Positions 34,133 to 42,033 of a DNA stretch of 64,000 nt are shown here, one piece after another; within the stretch, counting starts at the first letter, position 1, and each line of letters opens with the position of its first letter. A program made the translations under genes and the position numbers. A model generated the notes under the pieces. The model searched no databases, had not been told where the DNA came from, and saw only the letters and a program-made list of their open reading frames with translations. The stretch covers positions 124,001-188,000 of the forward strand of contig JAJFFG010000093.1 of assembly GCA_021776825.1 (NCBI GenBank), given 5' to 3'. Source of the stretch: Planctomycetota bacterium (lineage in GTDB: Bacteria > Planctomycetota > JAJSAM01 > JAJVHW01).

Positions 34133-36095
34133 CCGCCCCCAACTGACACGGCGCGGGTTGGCCTGGCGCGGGCTGGCTTGGCGAGGGCTGGTCACGGGTG
34201 CGTGCGCCGGTGCCGTCGTCGGCCTCATCGACGCCCTGCTCTCGCTCTACGCGGGCAACGAGCTCGTGCGCGGTGACGACGCGTTGCACGTCGTCGGGTT
34301 CTACGCCGCGGCCTTCGCGATCTGCGGCGTACTGGCGTCCGTGGTGGCGCAGCGCTTCGAGTGGTCCCGCCGCGCACTGGCGCTGCTCGTGTCCGTCGGC
34401 GCGGGGCTGTTCCCCGTCGGGGCGTGGCTGAACGTCAATCTGCTCCCCGACTTCAAGTCGGGGATCTCGATTGCGACGGACATCGTGCTGATCGTCGCCG
34501 CAATCGTCTGGTTCCGGCGCAGCCTGTACGGGCCCGGCAGCGACGAGATCCGGTGGGGGCGGTGGCTGGGCGCGGGTGTGCTCGCCGTACTCATCGGGTT
34601 CGGCCTGCGGTGGGCGCCGGACGCGGGAGACGGTCCCGAGGTGCTGGCTCGGGCGGCCCCTGGCGCCACGCGGCCGAACGTGCTGATCTTCATGGTCGAC
34701 ACCCTGCGCGCGGATGCGTTGACGCCGTACGGCTACGAGCAGGACACGAGCCCGGAGGTCGCCGAGTTCGCCGCCGACGCGGTTCTCTTCCGCGACTGTC
34801 GCGCCACCACCTCGTGGACGAAGCCGTCGGTCGCGTCGCTCTTCACGTCGCTCTACCCGACCGCACACGCCTGCGTGCAGCAGCGCGAGGTGCTCGTGCC
34901 CGAAGCCGAGACGCTCGCGGAGGTGTTCCGGTCGGCCGGGTGGCGGACCGCGGCGTTCAGCGACAACCCGTTCATCACACCTGAGTTCGGCTTCGGGCAG
35001 GGCTTCGATCATTTCGATGCCGTGCGCCCGTCCGTCATCGCGAACGGGACCTTGCTCGGCAAGGTCCTGTTCATGACGCGCATGCTAAATCTCGTCGGCA
35101 CGCCGTTCGGCGTTGGACACCACGTTGACCGCGGCGTCGCGACGCTCGTCGACGACGGGTTGCTCCCGTGGATCGACGACGCCGATGCGAAGGAGCCCTG
35201 GTTCGCCTACCTCCACACGATGGAGCCACACCTGCCCTACGACCCGCCGCGCGAGGACGCGACGGAGTTCGGGTTCCGCTCCAAGGGGCCGTACGGAGGG
35301 ACGCCGCCGTACAACGGCGTGCTGCCGTTCCAGGTCGCGCCCGAGCCGGACCCCGAGATGCTGCGCAACCTGCGCGCCCAGTACGACGGCGAGGTCCGCG
35401 ACGTCTCCCGCCACTTCGGTCGCCTGCTCGGCGAACTGCGAGAGCGCGGCGAGCTCGAGAACACGATCGTCGTCTTCGTGTCCGACCACGGCGAGGAGTT
35501 CCACGATCACGGCGGCTGGACTCACGGGCACTCGCTGCATCGAGAGGTCGTGCAGGTTCCGCTCATCATGCGTCTGCCCGACTCGCTCGGCTCCGTGGCG
35601 AGTGCGGCGCGCGGGCGAGGGATCGACGGCGTCGCGAGTCTGCTCGACGTGTTCCCGACGCTCACTGAGTTGACCGGAGTGAAGTACCCGAAGGGCGAGG
35701 CGAGCGCGCGGACCGGGCTATCGCTCGTGCCGAACCTGATGGGCGAGGACGGGAAGGCGCCGAAGCCCTCCGTCCCGATCGGACGGACGCTCCTCGGCGA
35801 GGTCACGATGGGCCCCGTGTCGCTGCGCAGCATCCGTGAGGGTCGCTGGTTGCTCATCACCGCGCAGTCGCCGTTCCAGTCGGCTGGGTCGCTCTACGAC
35901 GCCGTCTCCGACAAACTCGAAGTACGCGACCGATCCGAGCGCGAGGCGTTGACCTGGACGCAGATGGAGGGCCGCATCGCCGAACTGTTCGCGGCGCTCG
36001 AGAAGGTGGCGCTCGTCGGCGCCGCACGCGAGATCGACGGCGAGACCGCCGCCAAACTCGAGGCCATCGGGTACGTGCAGGGGAAGGACCGCTGA
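34107..36095 (+). CDS. Sulfatase-family membrane protein without formylglycine Cys/Ser
   Basis: A 662-residue protein of the alkaline phosphatase/sulfatase superfamily. Residues about 1-175 have four membrane helices; the first contains RGLAW twice and RGLV, from a 15-bp tandem repeat. The periplasmic domain (about 190-600) has the metal site at NVLIFMVDTLRADAL and VFVSDHGEEFHDHGGWTHGH. At the nucleophile position it reads SWTKPSVASLFTSLYP: Thr replaces the Cys or Ser that becomes formylglycine in true sulfatases. That is the pattern of phosphatase- or transferase-like relatives (as in LTA synthase, with Thr). So sulfatase activity is doubtful. Its end overlaps modB by 4 nt. Confidence 0.87.
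34152..34196. repeat. 15-bp tandem repeat, 3 copies, in first membrane segment
   Basis: Units at 34152-34166, 34167-34181 and 34182-34196 of the type CGCGGGCTGGCTTGG encode RGLAW, RGLAW and a diverged third copy at the start of the sulfatase-like protein. Confidence 0.85.
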
Positions 36096-36745
36096 CGCCC
36101 CTGGAGTGGGAGGCCCTGCGCCTGAGCGCGCTCGTCGGGCTCGCCGGCGCCGCCTGCGCCCTTCCACCCGCCATTGCGTGCGGCTATCTCATGGCGCGCC
36201 GCACGTTCCGCGGTCATGCCCTGGTCGACGGAGCGCTGCTGCTGCCGCTCGTGCTCCCGCCGGTGGTGACCGGCTACGCGCTGCTGGCCGTGCTCGGCCG
36301 GAACGGACCGCTCGGTGCGCTCGACATCGTCTTCACGTGGAAGGCCGCCGTCGTGGCCGCTGCCGTGATGGGCTTCCCGCTGGCGTATCGCGCGTGTCGG
36401 CTGGCATTCGCCTCGGTCGATCCCCGGCTGGCCGGCGTTGCGCGGACCCTCGGCGCGACACGCCTCGACGCGTTCCGCAGCGTCACCCTGCCGCTCGCCC
36501 GCGGCGGGATCGCGGCCGGCGCGGTCCTCGCGTTCGCGCGCGGCGTGGGCGAGTTCGGTGCCACGATGGTGCTGGCCGGCAGCGTGCCGGGCGAGACGCG
36601 CACGATCCCGATCGCGGTGTACGGGCTGCTGCAGCATCCCGACGGGCTGGGCGCGGCGTGGCGACTGGCGGCCCTGGCCGCGGTGCTCGCGATCGGCGCG
36701 CTGATCGCGGGCGAGGCGCTCGCACGAAGGGGACGCGCCACGTGA
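36092..36745 (+). CDS. modB: Molybdate-type ABC transporter permease
   Basis: A 217-residue inner-membrane permease with five helices. The binding-protein-dependent transport motif (EAA loop) is LAGVARTLGATRLDAFRSVT followed by GEFGATMVLAG, typical of ModB. There is no ATG or GTG early enough. The frame-consistent start is a CTG at 36092, which overlaps the sulfatase stop (CTGA) and has AGGGGAAGGA just upstream. A later ATG at 36191 would cut off the first membrane helix (ALVGLAGAACALPPAIACGYL region). Followed at once by modC. No periplasmic binding protein (modA) is in the window. Confidence 0.88.
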   Translation: MTPLEWEALRLSALVGLAGAACALPPAIACGYLMARRTFRGHALVDGALLLPLVLPPVVTGYALLAVLGRNGPLGALDIVFTWKAAVVAAAVMGFPLAYRACRLAFASVDPRLAGVARTLGATRLDAFRSVTLPLARGGIAAGAVLAFARGVGEFGATMVLAGSVPGETRTIPIAVYGLLQHPDGLGAAWRLAALAAVLAIGALIAGEALARRGRAT

Positions 36746-37767
36746 GGATCACGGCGCAGCTGCAGACCCGGCTCGGCGAGACCTTCGCGCTGGACGTGGT
36801 GCTCGACCTGTCGCTCGACGGCGACGACCCGGTCGCGGCACTCTTCGGTCCGAGCGGCTGCGGCAAGAGCTCGACGCTGCTGGCCCTGGCCGGACTGCTC
36901 CCGGTCGACGGCACGGTCGCGCTGGACGACGTACCGCTCGCCGGACTGCCGCCGGAGGAGCGCGGCATCGGTCTGGTGCCCCAGGAGGCGCTCCTCTTCC
37001 CGCACCTGACCGTGGCCGGCAACCTGAGTTTTGCCGCGCAGCGTGCCCGCCGCTCGGGGCCTGCCCGTGCCGCAGTCGAGGACGTCCTCGGCTTGACCCC
37101 GTTGCTGGGCCGGCGACCGGACGCGCTCAGCGGCGGCGAGCGGCAACGCGTCGCGATCGGGCGTGCGTTGCTCGCCGCCCCGCGGCTCCTGCTTCTCGAT
37201 GAGCCCGTCTCCGCGCTCGACGAGCGCGCTCGATGGAGCGTTCTCGGCTTCGTGGAGCGCGTCGTGCGTGAACTGCGGGTGCCGACCCTGTACGTCAGCC
37301 ATCAGCGAGAAGAGGTCCTGCGACTCGCGTCGGTGGCCGCACGCATGGACGCAGGGCGCGTGGTCGAGACTGGCGCGCCGGACGCCGTCCTCGGCGCACC
37401 GAGCCTCGGCACCGTCTGGAATCTGTTCCGTGCGACGGGCATGGGAGACGCCGAGGCGGACGTCGCGGGACGCCGCGTGGTCCTGCCGCGACCCGTGGCC
37501 GCCGGGGCGTTGGTCTGGTGTCGTCTCTCGTCCGGTGCGATCACTCTGCGCCGCAGCGCGCCGACGGATACGGTGAGCGCGCGGAATCGACTGCCGGGAC
37601 GCGTGGTACGGGTCTGGGACACGAACGATCGAGTGCGTGTGGCCGTCGACTGCGGCGTCGCGCTGCAGATCGACCTGACGCCGCAAGCCGCACGCGAGCT
37701 CGACCTCGCCGACGGGGTGGATGTCACGTGCGAGTTCAAGGCCCATGCGCTGGAGGTGTTCGTGTGA
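36742..37767 (+). CDS. modC: Molybdate-type ABC transporter ATP-binding protein
   Basis: A 341-residue ATPase. Walker A GPSGCGKSS (about 36-44), Q-loop VPQEALLFPHLTV, signature LSGGERQRVAIGRALL, Walker B LLLLDEPVSALD and switch His in YVSHQREEV are all present. The C-terminal domain (about 280-341, SARNRLPGRVVRV, CGVALQIDLTP) is a Mop-type molybdate-binding domain, which distinguishes ModC from sulfate ATPases. The GTG start overlaps the modB stop by 4 nt, and its own stop overlaps the next ATG. The operon is modB-modC-wHTH. Confidence 0.92.
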   Translation: MRITAQLQTRLGETFALDVVLDLSLDGDDPVAALFGPSGCGKSSTLLALAGLLPVDGTVALDDVPLAGLPPEERGIGLVPQEALLFPHLTVAGNLSFAAQRARRSGPARAAVEDVLGLTPLLGRRPDALSGGERQRVAIGRALLAAPRLLLLDEPVSALDERARWSVLGFVERVVRELRVPTLYVSHQREEVLRLASVAARMDAGRVVETGAPDAVLGAPSLGTVWNLFRATGMGDAEADVAGRRVVLPRPVAAGALVWCRLSSGAITLRRSAPTDTVSARNRLPGRVVRVWDTNDRVRVAVDCGVALQIDLTPQAARELDLADGVDVTCEFKAHALEVFV

Positions 37768-37979
37768 TGGACGGAGACGAAGAGGACCAGCGGGTCCTCG
37801 CATGGCTGAAGACGCACGGCAATCCTGCGACGCTCGAGGAGATCGTCGCCGGGACCGGCCTGTCGGAGAAGTCGCTGCGGCGTCGCATGGGGCGGCTCGT
37901 GACGGCCGGCTTCGCGAGTCGCGCCGGAGGCGGAAAGTTCACCGCGCGCGGAAAGCGCCGTCATCGACACGGCAGTTGA
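37767..37979 (+). CDS. Small winged-helix protein
   Basis: A 70-residue protein whose ATG overlaps the modC stop (TGATG). The sequence ATLEEIVAGTGLSEKSLRRR, then MGRLVTAGFASRAGGGKFT, is a winged helix (HTH plus wing). The end is basic (ARGKRRHRHGS). Coupled to modBC, so it may regulate molybdate uptake, like the DNA-binding half of ModE. That role is inferred from position only. Confidence 0.7.
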   Translation: MDGDEEDQRVLAWLKTHGNPATLEEIVAGTGLSEKSLRRRMGRLVTAGFASRAGGGKFTARGKRRHRHGS

Positions 37980-38092
37980 GCCGAACGCCGGCTCGCACCG
38001 GCAGTCTCTCCCTGGTGCTGCGCGCGACGCCCGTTACCCTCGCCCGCGCGCGGATCGATTGGGACGTGGATGCGCGGCACGGAGGACGTTCG

Positions 38093-38446
38093 ATGGCGAA
38101 GCTGCAGATCACCGGCGCCGATGGCGCAGAGTTCGAACACGAACTGACCGCGGAAGTGACGCTCGGCCGAGACGCGTCCGCCGATCTGACCGTCCAGGAC
38201 GCGAAGGTCTCGCGAAAGCACTGCCGCTTCTTCGAGGTGCTCGGCGGCTGGAACGTCGAGGACCTCGGCTCGAGCAACGGCATCCGTGTGAACGGCAAGC
38301 CCGCGAAGAAGCACCAGTTGCGCCACGGCGATCACGTCGCCGCCGGTCACTCGAAGGTCGTGTACGTGGTCGAGCAGAAGCGCATGGCCGCGCCGCTCCG
38401 CAAGTCCTCGGCGCGCGATCGCCTGGGACACACGCGCAAGGCGTAG
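38093..38446 (+). CDS. FHA-domain protein
   Basis: A 117-residue soluble protein consisting almost entirely of one FHA domain: EVTLGRDASADLTVQD, VSRKHCRFFEV, EDLGSSNGIRVNGKPAKKHQ. The phosphothreonine-binding Arg, Ser, His and Ser-x-Gly positions are kept; the common Thr after Ser-Asn-Gly is Ile. The C-terminus is short and basic. The ATG has GGAGG upstream and TACCCT (38035-38040) as a promoter-like box. It is the third FHA protein of the window and the only one without a membrane anchor. Confidence 0.88.
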   Translation: MAKLQITGADGAEFEHELTAEVTLGRDASADLTVQDAKVSRKHCRFFEVLGGWNVEDLGSSNGIRVNGKPAKKHQLRHGDHVAAGHSKVVYVVEQKRMAAPLRKSSARDRLGHTRKA

Positions 38447-38472
38447 CGACGGCCTCGCGCTCCGCGTAGCCG

Positions 38473-39045
38473 TCAGTCGAAGACCTCGAGCGGGATCCTA
38501 GGTTCGACTCGCGCGAGTTCGCGCCTGGCGAACAGCATCAGCCCGATGAGCAGCACCCTCAGGATCACCATGGCGATCCGCGTGGCGATCCGGATGGGGA
38601 TCGCGAGGTCGATTGTCTCAGCGACGCCGAGCAGGACCAGCACGCTCATGGCGACGCTCACGGTCCCGACAATGAGCAGGAAGCGACGATGCGACCGCGC
38701 CGTGTCGTGAAGCGACGTCAGGTCTCGTTCCGTCGCGGCAGCAGCAACGCCCGTGCAGAGAAACCACCACGCGACCAAGTCGGCGACGGACTCGGCGAGC
38801 GAACAGATCGACGCCTCGGCGCTCGCGTCCGGAGCGAGCCATGCTCCGATCGAGGCGACGAGCGCGACAAGGGCCCATGCGCGAGCGGTCCGGAACGCCC
38901 CGTCGAGCCAGCCACAGGCCCCTGCCCCCAGGACGACGAGCAGCCACCCGACTGGCTCGGACAACAGGTCGATCCCAGCGCCATCGAGTTGGAGGACGAC
39001 GATGACCATGCCCGCGACGATCCGGCCGAAGCCTGCGCCCTTCAT
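38473..39045 (-). CDS. Integral membrane protein of unknown function
   Basis: A 190-residue protein with about five hydrophobic segments (GMVIVVLQLDGAGIDLL, GWLLVVLGAGACGWL, WALVALVASIGAWLAP, LIVGTVSVAMSVLVLLGV, AMVILRVLLIGLMLF). No recognised family. The ATG at 39045 is preferred over the GTG 9 nt earlier because a TACTGT box (minus strand, 39053-39058) ends 7 nt before it. Divergent from the FecR-like lipoprotein gene. Confidence 0.7.
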   Translation of the reverse strand: MKGAGFGRIVAGMVIVVLQLDGAGIDLLSEPVGWLLVVLGAGACGWLDGAFRTARAWALVALVASIGAWLAPDASAEASICSLAESVADLVAWWFLCTGVAAAATERDLTSLHDTARSHRRFLLIVGTVSVAMSVLVLLGVAETIDLAIPIRIATRIAMVILRVLLIGLMLFARRELARVEPRIPLEVFD

Positions 39046-39052
39046 GGTCGCC

Positions 39053-39058
39053 ACAGTA
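39053..39058 (-). promoter_or_regulatory. Putative -10 box TACTGT, leaderless start
   Basis: On the minus strand TACTGT ends 7 nt before the ATG at 39045, with no Shine-Dalgarno sequence. A divergent partner box is at 39099. Confidence 0.5.
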
Positions 39059-39098
39059 ATCCCCTCGTCCGCCGCGCAGCGCGACGCAGATCACGAGA

Positions 39099-39104
39099 TA
39101 CCCT
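39099..39104 (+). promoter_or_regulatory. Putative -10 box TACCCT, leaderless start
   Basis: TACCCT ends 7 nt before the ATG at 39112. Only 40 nt separate it from the divergent box at 39053-39058. Confidence 0.55.
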
Positions 39105-39111
39105 GCGCAAC

Positions 39112-39762
39112 ATGATGTTCACAGCCCTCGTGCGCAGCGCGACCCTCTCCGCTCTCCTCGTCGCCGCCGCCGCGTGCGGATCGCCGCCCCCGGGAGCCGC
39201 GGTCGCCCATGGAACGATCGAGCGTCGCCCGGCTGGCGGCGACTGGACTGCGGTGACGGAGGGCATGGTCCCGTTCGAGAACCGTGACTCGTTGCGCGCG
39301 GTGGGCGGGCCGGCCGAGCTCGTCGTGGCGTGCGTTCCGCCGCTCGAGATGTCGGATGCCGCCGACGAGGGGCAAGGACCGGGCAAGGCGCTGGTCCTGC
39401 TCTCCGAGGGCTCCACGCTCCGCCGCCGGAGCGACTCGCTGTTCGACTTGCTCTCGGGCACGGCCGACATCAACGCCGGCCCGCTGAAGACGCGCTTCGT
39501 CATCTTCCACGGCGCGGTGTTCCTCGAGGTCCACGCGGGCCACGCCGACAACGCCAAGGGCGTCGGTCTGAAGGCCTCGATCGAGGGCGACGAGATGGTC
39601 GTCACCCTGCGGCGTGGCGCGGCACAACTCCTCTGCCCGGTGGCAAACCCCAAGGACCTCCACGAGGTCAAGCTCATGGCCGGCGAGACCGCTCACGCCG
39701 CCAACGGCACCGCGCCCTACAAGGCCGGCGCGAAGCCCGCCGCCGAACCTGACGGCGAGTAG
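39112..39762 (+). CDS. FecR-like lipoprotein
   Basis: A 216-residue predicted lipoprotein (signal SALLVAAAAC, Cys about 23). The body looks like a FecR-type beta domain: WTAVTEGMVPFENRDSLRAV, ELVV, LVLLSEGSTLRRRSDSLF, LLSGTADINAGPLKTRFVI, VFLEVHAG, and VVTLRRGAAQL. In other proteins FecR domains receive or present signals at the envelope or carry sugar-binding partners. No sigma or receptor gene is adjacent, so the role here is open. Alternative ATG one codon later. Confidence 0.7.
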   Translation: MMFTALVRSATLSALLVAAAACGSPPPGAAVAHGTIERRPAGGDWTAVTEGMVPFENRDSLRAVGGPAELVVACVPPLEMSDAADEGQGPGKALVLLSEGSTLRRRSDSLFDLLSGTADINAGPLKTRFVIFHGAVFLEVHAGHADNAKGVGLKASIEGDEMVVTLRRGAAQLLCPVANPKDLHEVKLMAGETAHAANGTAPYKAGAKPAAEPDGE

Positions 39763-39834
39763 CGAGCGCGACGCGACGTGGTTCGGCACGACGACGCGGT
39801 GGACGCGACCGTGGCGGGGCGGGAAGATGGGCGC

Positions 39835-40968
39835 ATGCGTGCCCTGATCCAGACCGTCCTCGTCGCTGCGTTGCTCCTCGTCGCCGGGCCGGCGCCCGCG
39901 GAGGACGCTCCGAAGAACTGGTACGACACCGCCGTCGCCGCCGGTGAGATCGACGATCGCGCGTATCGCAAGCGCATCGATCAGATCCTGGGAGACGTGA
40001 ACGCGACACGGGAGCAGTTCGCGGGAGTCGGGCCGCTCAAGTGGGACGCCGGGGGCTCCGAAGGCCACTTTCGCCACGCGCGGTGGCTGCTCCATCACAT
40101 GAAGGAGCCGTGGAACTCGGGCGGCGTCGAGGACTTCCACGACGAGCCGCCGGGCTCCGAGCTGTTTGACCTCGAGGGGCGCGCGGCCGCGAAGGTCTCC
40201 GTGATCGCCTTCAAGTACATCCGCCGCGAGAACACGTTCCTGCCGAGCGAGAACTGGCTGCCCACCGTGGTGCACCGACTGCCGTGGCTGACGCGCAGCG
40301 CGCAGTTCGCCTACATCGGCTACGCGGAGGGCGAGGTGCCCGAGGGCGCGGAGTTCGCCGGCTGGAAGTGGGGCGTCGTGGCTCTGTCGACCGATGCCGA
40401 CTACGCGCGGTCCAAGGCCTCCGACGACCGGGCGAACGACGAGCCGGTGATCTGTCCCACGGACGGCGCCACGGCGGTGCCCGTCGAACTGCAGCGCGAG
40501 ATCCCTGACATCGTCCCCGAGTCGCTGGACATGCAGGGCGACCAGAAGCGCAAGCTGGGGTTCCCGATCACGTTCAGCTTCTTCGGCGGCGAGGCGATCC
40601 TCTCCGGCGCCGACGTCGAGCTGGTGATGCTCGAAGAGGTTGCCGACGAGGAGGAGAAGAAGCCGGAGCGACGTCGACCGCCCGGCTCGAAGCGCGGCAA
40701 GAAGAAGCCGAAGAAGAAGAAGCCGAAGAAGAAGGTGAAGACCAAGACCGTCGAGACGATCACTGAGGTGTTCGTCTCGACGCCACAGGAGCGCCCCCTC
40801 CGCAACTCCGGTCGGTGGAACGCCAACAGCGTGGTCGTGTTCCCGATCGAGCCGTTGGCGCCCGAGACGCGGTATCGCGCCACGCTGACCGCCCGCACTG
40901 GAAACGGCGGCGAGCCGACGCCCATCACGTTGACGACGACCTTTACCACCGGGAAGCCCGCGAAGTAG
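39835..40968 (+). CDS. Exported CAP/SCP-like protein
   Basis: A 377-residue exported protein (signal peptide to about residue 23, VAGPAPA). The middle part resembles CAP-superfamily proteins of planctomycetes: DVNATREQFAGVGPLKWDAG, then HFRHARWLLHHM with paired His, LPSENWLPTVVHRLPWL, and IGYAEGE. The following segment reads CPTDGATAVPVELQREIPDI and ITFSFFGG, the Ig-like domain that often follows. A Lys-rich stretch (KKKPKKKKPKKKVKTKT, about 285-302) is inserted. The CAP assignment is by resemblance and moderate. The start at 39835 is chosen because it begins the signal peptide. Confidence 0.65.
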   Translation: MRALIQTVLVAALLLVAGPAPAEDAPKNWYDTAVAAGEIDDRAYRKRIDQILGDVNATREQFAGVGPLKWDAGGSEGHFRHARWLLHHMKEPWNSGGVEDFHDEPPGSELFDLEGRAAAKVSVIAFKYIRRENTFLPSENWLPTVVHRLPWLTRSAQFAYIGYAEGEVPEGAEFAGWKWGVVALSTDADYARSKASDDRANDEPVICPTDGATAVPVELQREIPDIVPESLDMQGDQKRKLGFPITFSFFGGEAILSGADVELVMLEEVADEEEKKPERRRPPGSKRGKKKPKKKKPKKKVKTKTVETITEVFVSTPQERPLRNSGRWNANSVVVFPIEPLAPETRYRATLTARTGNGGEPTPITLTTTFTTGKPAK

Positions 40969-41035
40969 ACGCGCAGCGGCCGCTGACTCTGTGCGCGAGC
41001 CTCGTGGAGTCGTATCGTGGGCGGTCGAGGCCGCG

Positions 41036-41095
41036 CTTCTCACCACGTCGGCGCGGCCAGCGGCCAGAAGTCAGGCGTGGCGACGTGGTGAGAAG
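41036..41095. repeat. 15-bp perfect inverted repeat before TPR-like gene
   Basis: CTTCTCACCACGTCG (41036-41050) pairs exactly with CGACGTGGTGAGAAG (41081-41095), with a 30-nt loop. It ends 9 nt before AGGGAGG, the ribosome binding site of the next gene, so a hairpin could block translation or act as an operator. A TATCGT box is at about 41023-41028, just upstream. Confidence 0.75.
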
Positions 41096-41115
41096 GTCGA
41101 CCTAGGGAGGTGCGT

Positions 41116-42030
41116 GTGTCGCTGAGCGAGTTCCTGCAGAAGGGTTGGGCTGACCACGGTGAGGACGAGGACGGCGTGTTCGCGCGCCTCCCCGAGGGCA
41201 TCTCGCTGGCGTCAGAGCCGTTGCACGCGCTGCAACTCGCCGGGCTGATCGTTCACGTCAGCGGCGAACACCTCGGACGCTGGGACGATGGGCTCGCTCT
41301 CGTCGAGCGCGCACAGACCGCTGCGCAGATCGAGGCCGGCTCGAAGGAGTCAGCGTCATTGAATCGGTCGCGGGCGATCCTGCACCTCGGGGCCGGTCGT
41401 CTCCCCGAGTTCGAACAGTGCCTCGCCGATGGCGCGAGCGGCGACTTCCCGCCGGCCTCGGACCGCATCCGCGTGCTCGCCACCGCGGCCTCGGCCCTCG
41501 CGGGCCAGAAGCGCGTCGACGAGGCCATCCAGCGCTTCGAAGAGGCGCTCGCTCTTGCGGAGTACGGGCCGACGAAGGACGACCCGGCAGCACGTGCGTT
41601 GGCGATCACGGGCAACAACCTGGCGAGCGATCTCGAGGAGCGGGCCGAGCGCACGCCGGCCGAGACGAGTCTGATGAAGACAGCCGCGCTGACGGGGCGG
41701 AAGTACTGGGGATTGGTCGGTACGTGGATGAACGTCGAGCGGGCCGAGTGCCAGCTCGCGTGGGCCTACATCGCGGCCGGTGAGCCGCAACAAGCCGCCG
41801 GCCACGCCGCAGCATGTCTCGCGATCTGTCAGGCGCACGGCGCGGACCCGGCAGAGCTGTTCTTCGCGCACCAGGCAGTCGCCACCGCGCAGCACGGCGC
41901 CGGCCACGGCGAGGCCGCGACCGCCGCGCGCGACGCGGCGGCCGCCTGCGTGGCGCAGGTCACCGACGAGGGCATGAAGAGCTACTGCGACGAAGAACTC
42001 GCGAAGCTCGACGCGCTCCGCGCGGAGTAG
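41116..42030 (+). CDS. TPR-like repeat protein
   Basis: A 304-residue cytoplasmic, all-helical protein with degenerate TPR-like units (DDGLALVERAQTAAQIEAGS, VDEAIQRFEEALALAEYGPT, GEPQQAAGHAAACLAICQAH, GEAATAARDAAAACVAQVTD). The GTG at 41116 is used because AGGGAGG lies 5 nt upstream; the GTG at 41110 overlaps that RBS. No enzymatic motif. Convergent with citrate synthase (3-nt gap). Probably a scaffold, partner unknown. Confidence 0.75.
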   Translation: MSLSEFLQKGWADHGEDEDGVFARLPEGISLASEPLHALQLAGLIVHVSGEHLGRWDDGLALVERAQTAAQIEAGSKESASLNRSRAILHLGAGRLPEFEQCLADGASGDFPPASDRIRVLATAASALAGQKRVDEAIQRFEEALALAEYGPTKDDPAARALAITGNNLASDLEERAERTPAETSLMKTAALTGRKYWGLVGTWMNVERAECQLAWAYIAAGEPQQAAGHAAACLAICQAHGADPAELFFAHQAVATAQHGAGHGEAATAARDAAAACVAQVTDEGMKSYCDEELAKLDALRAE

Positions 42031-42033
42031 CGG

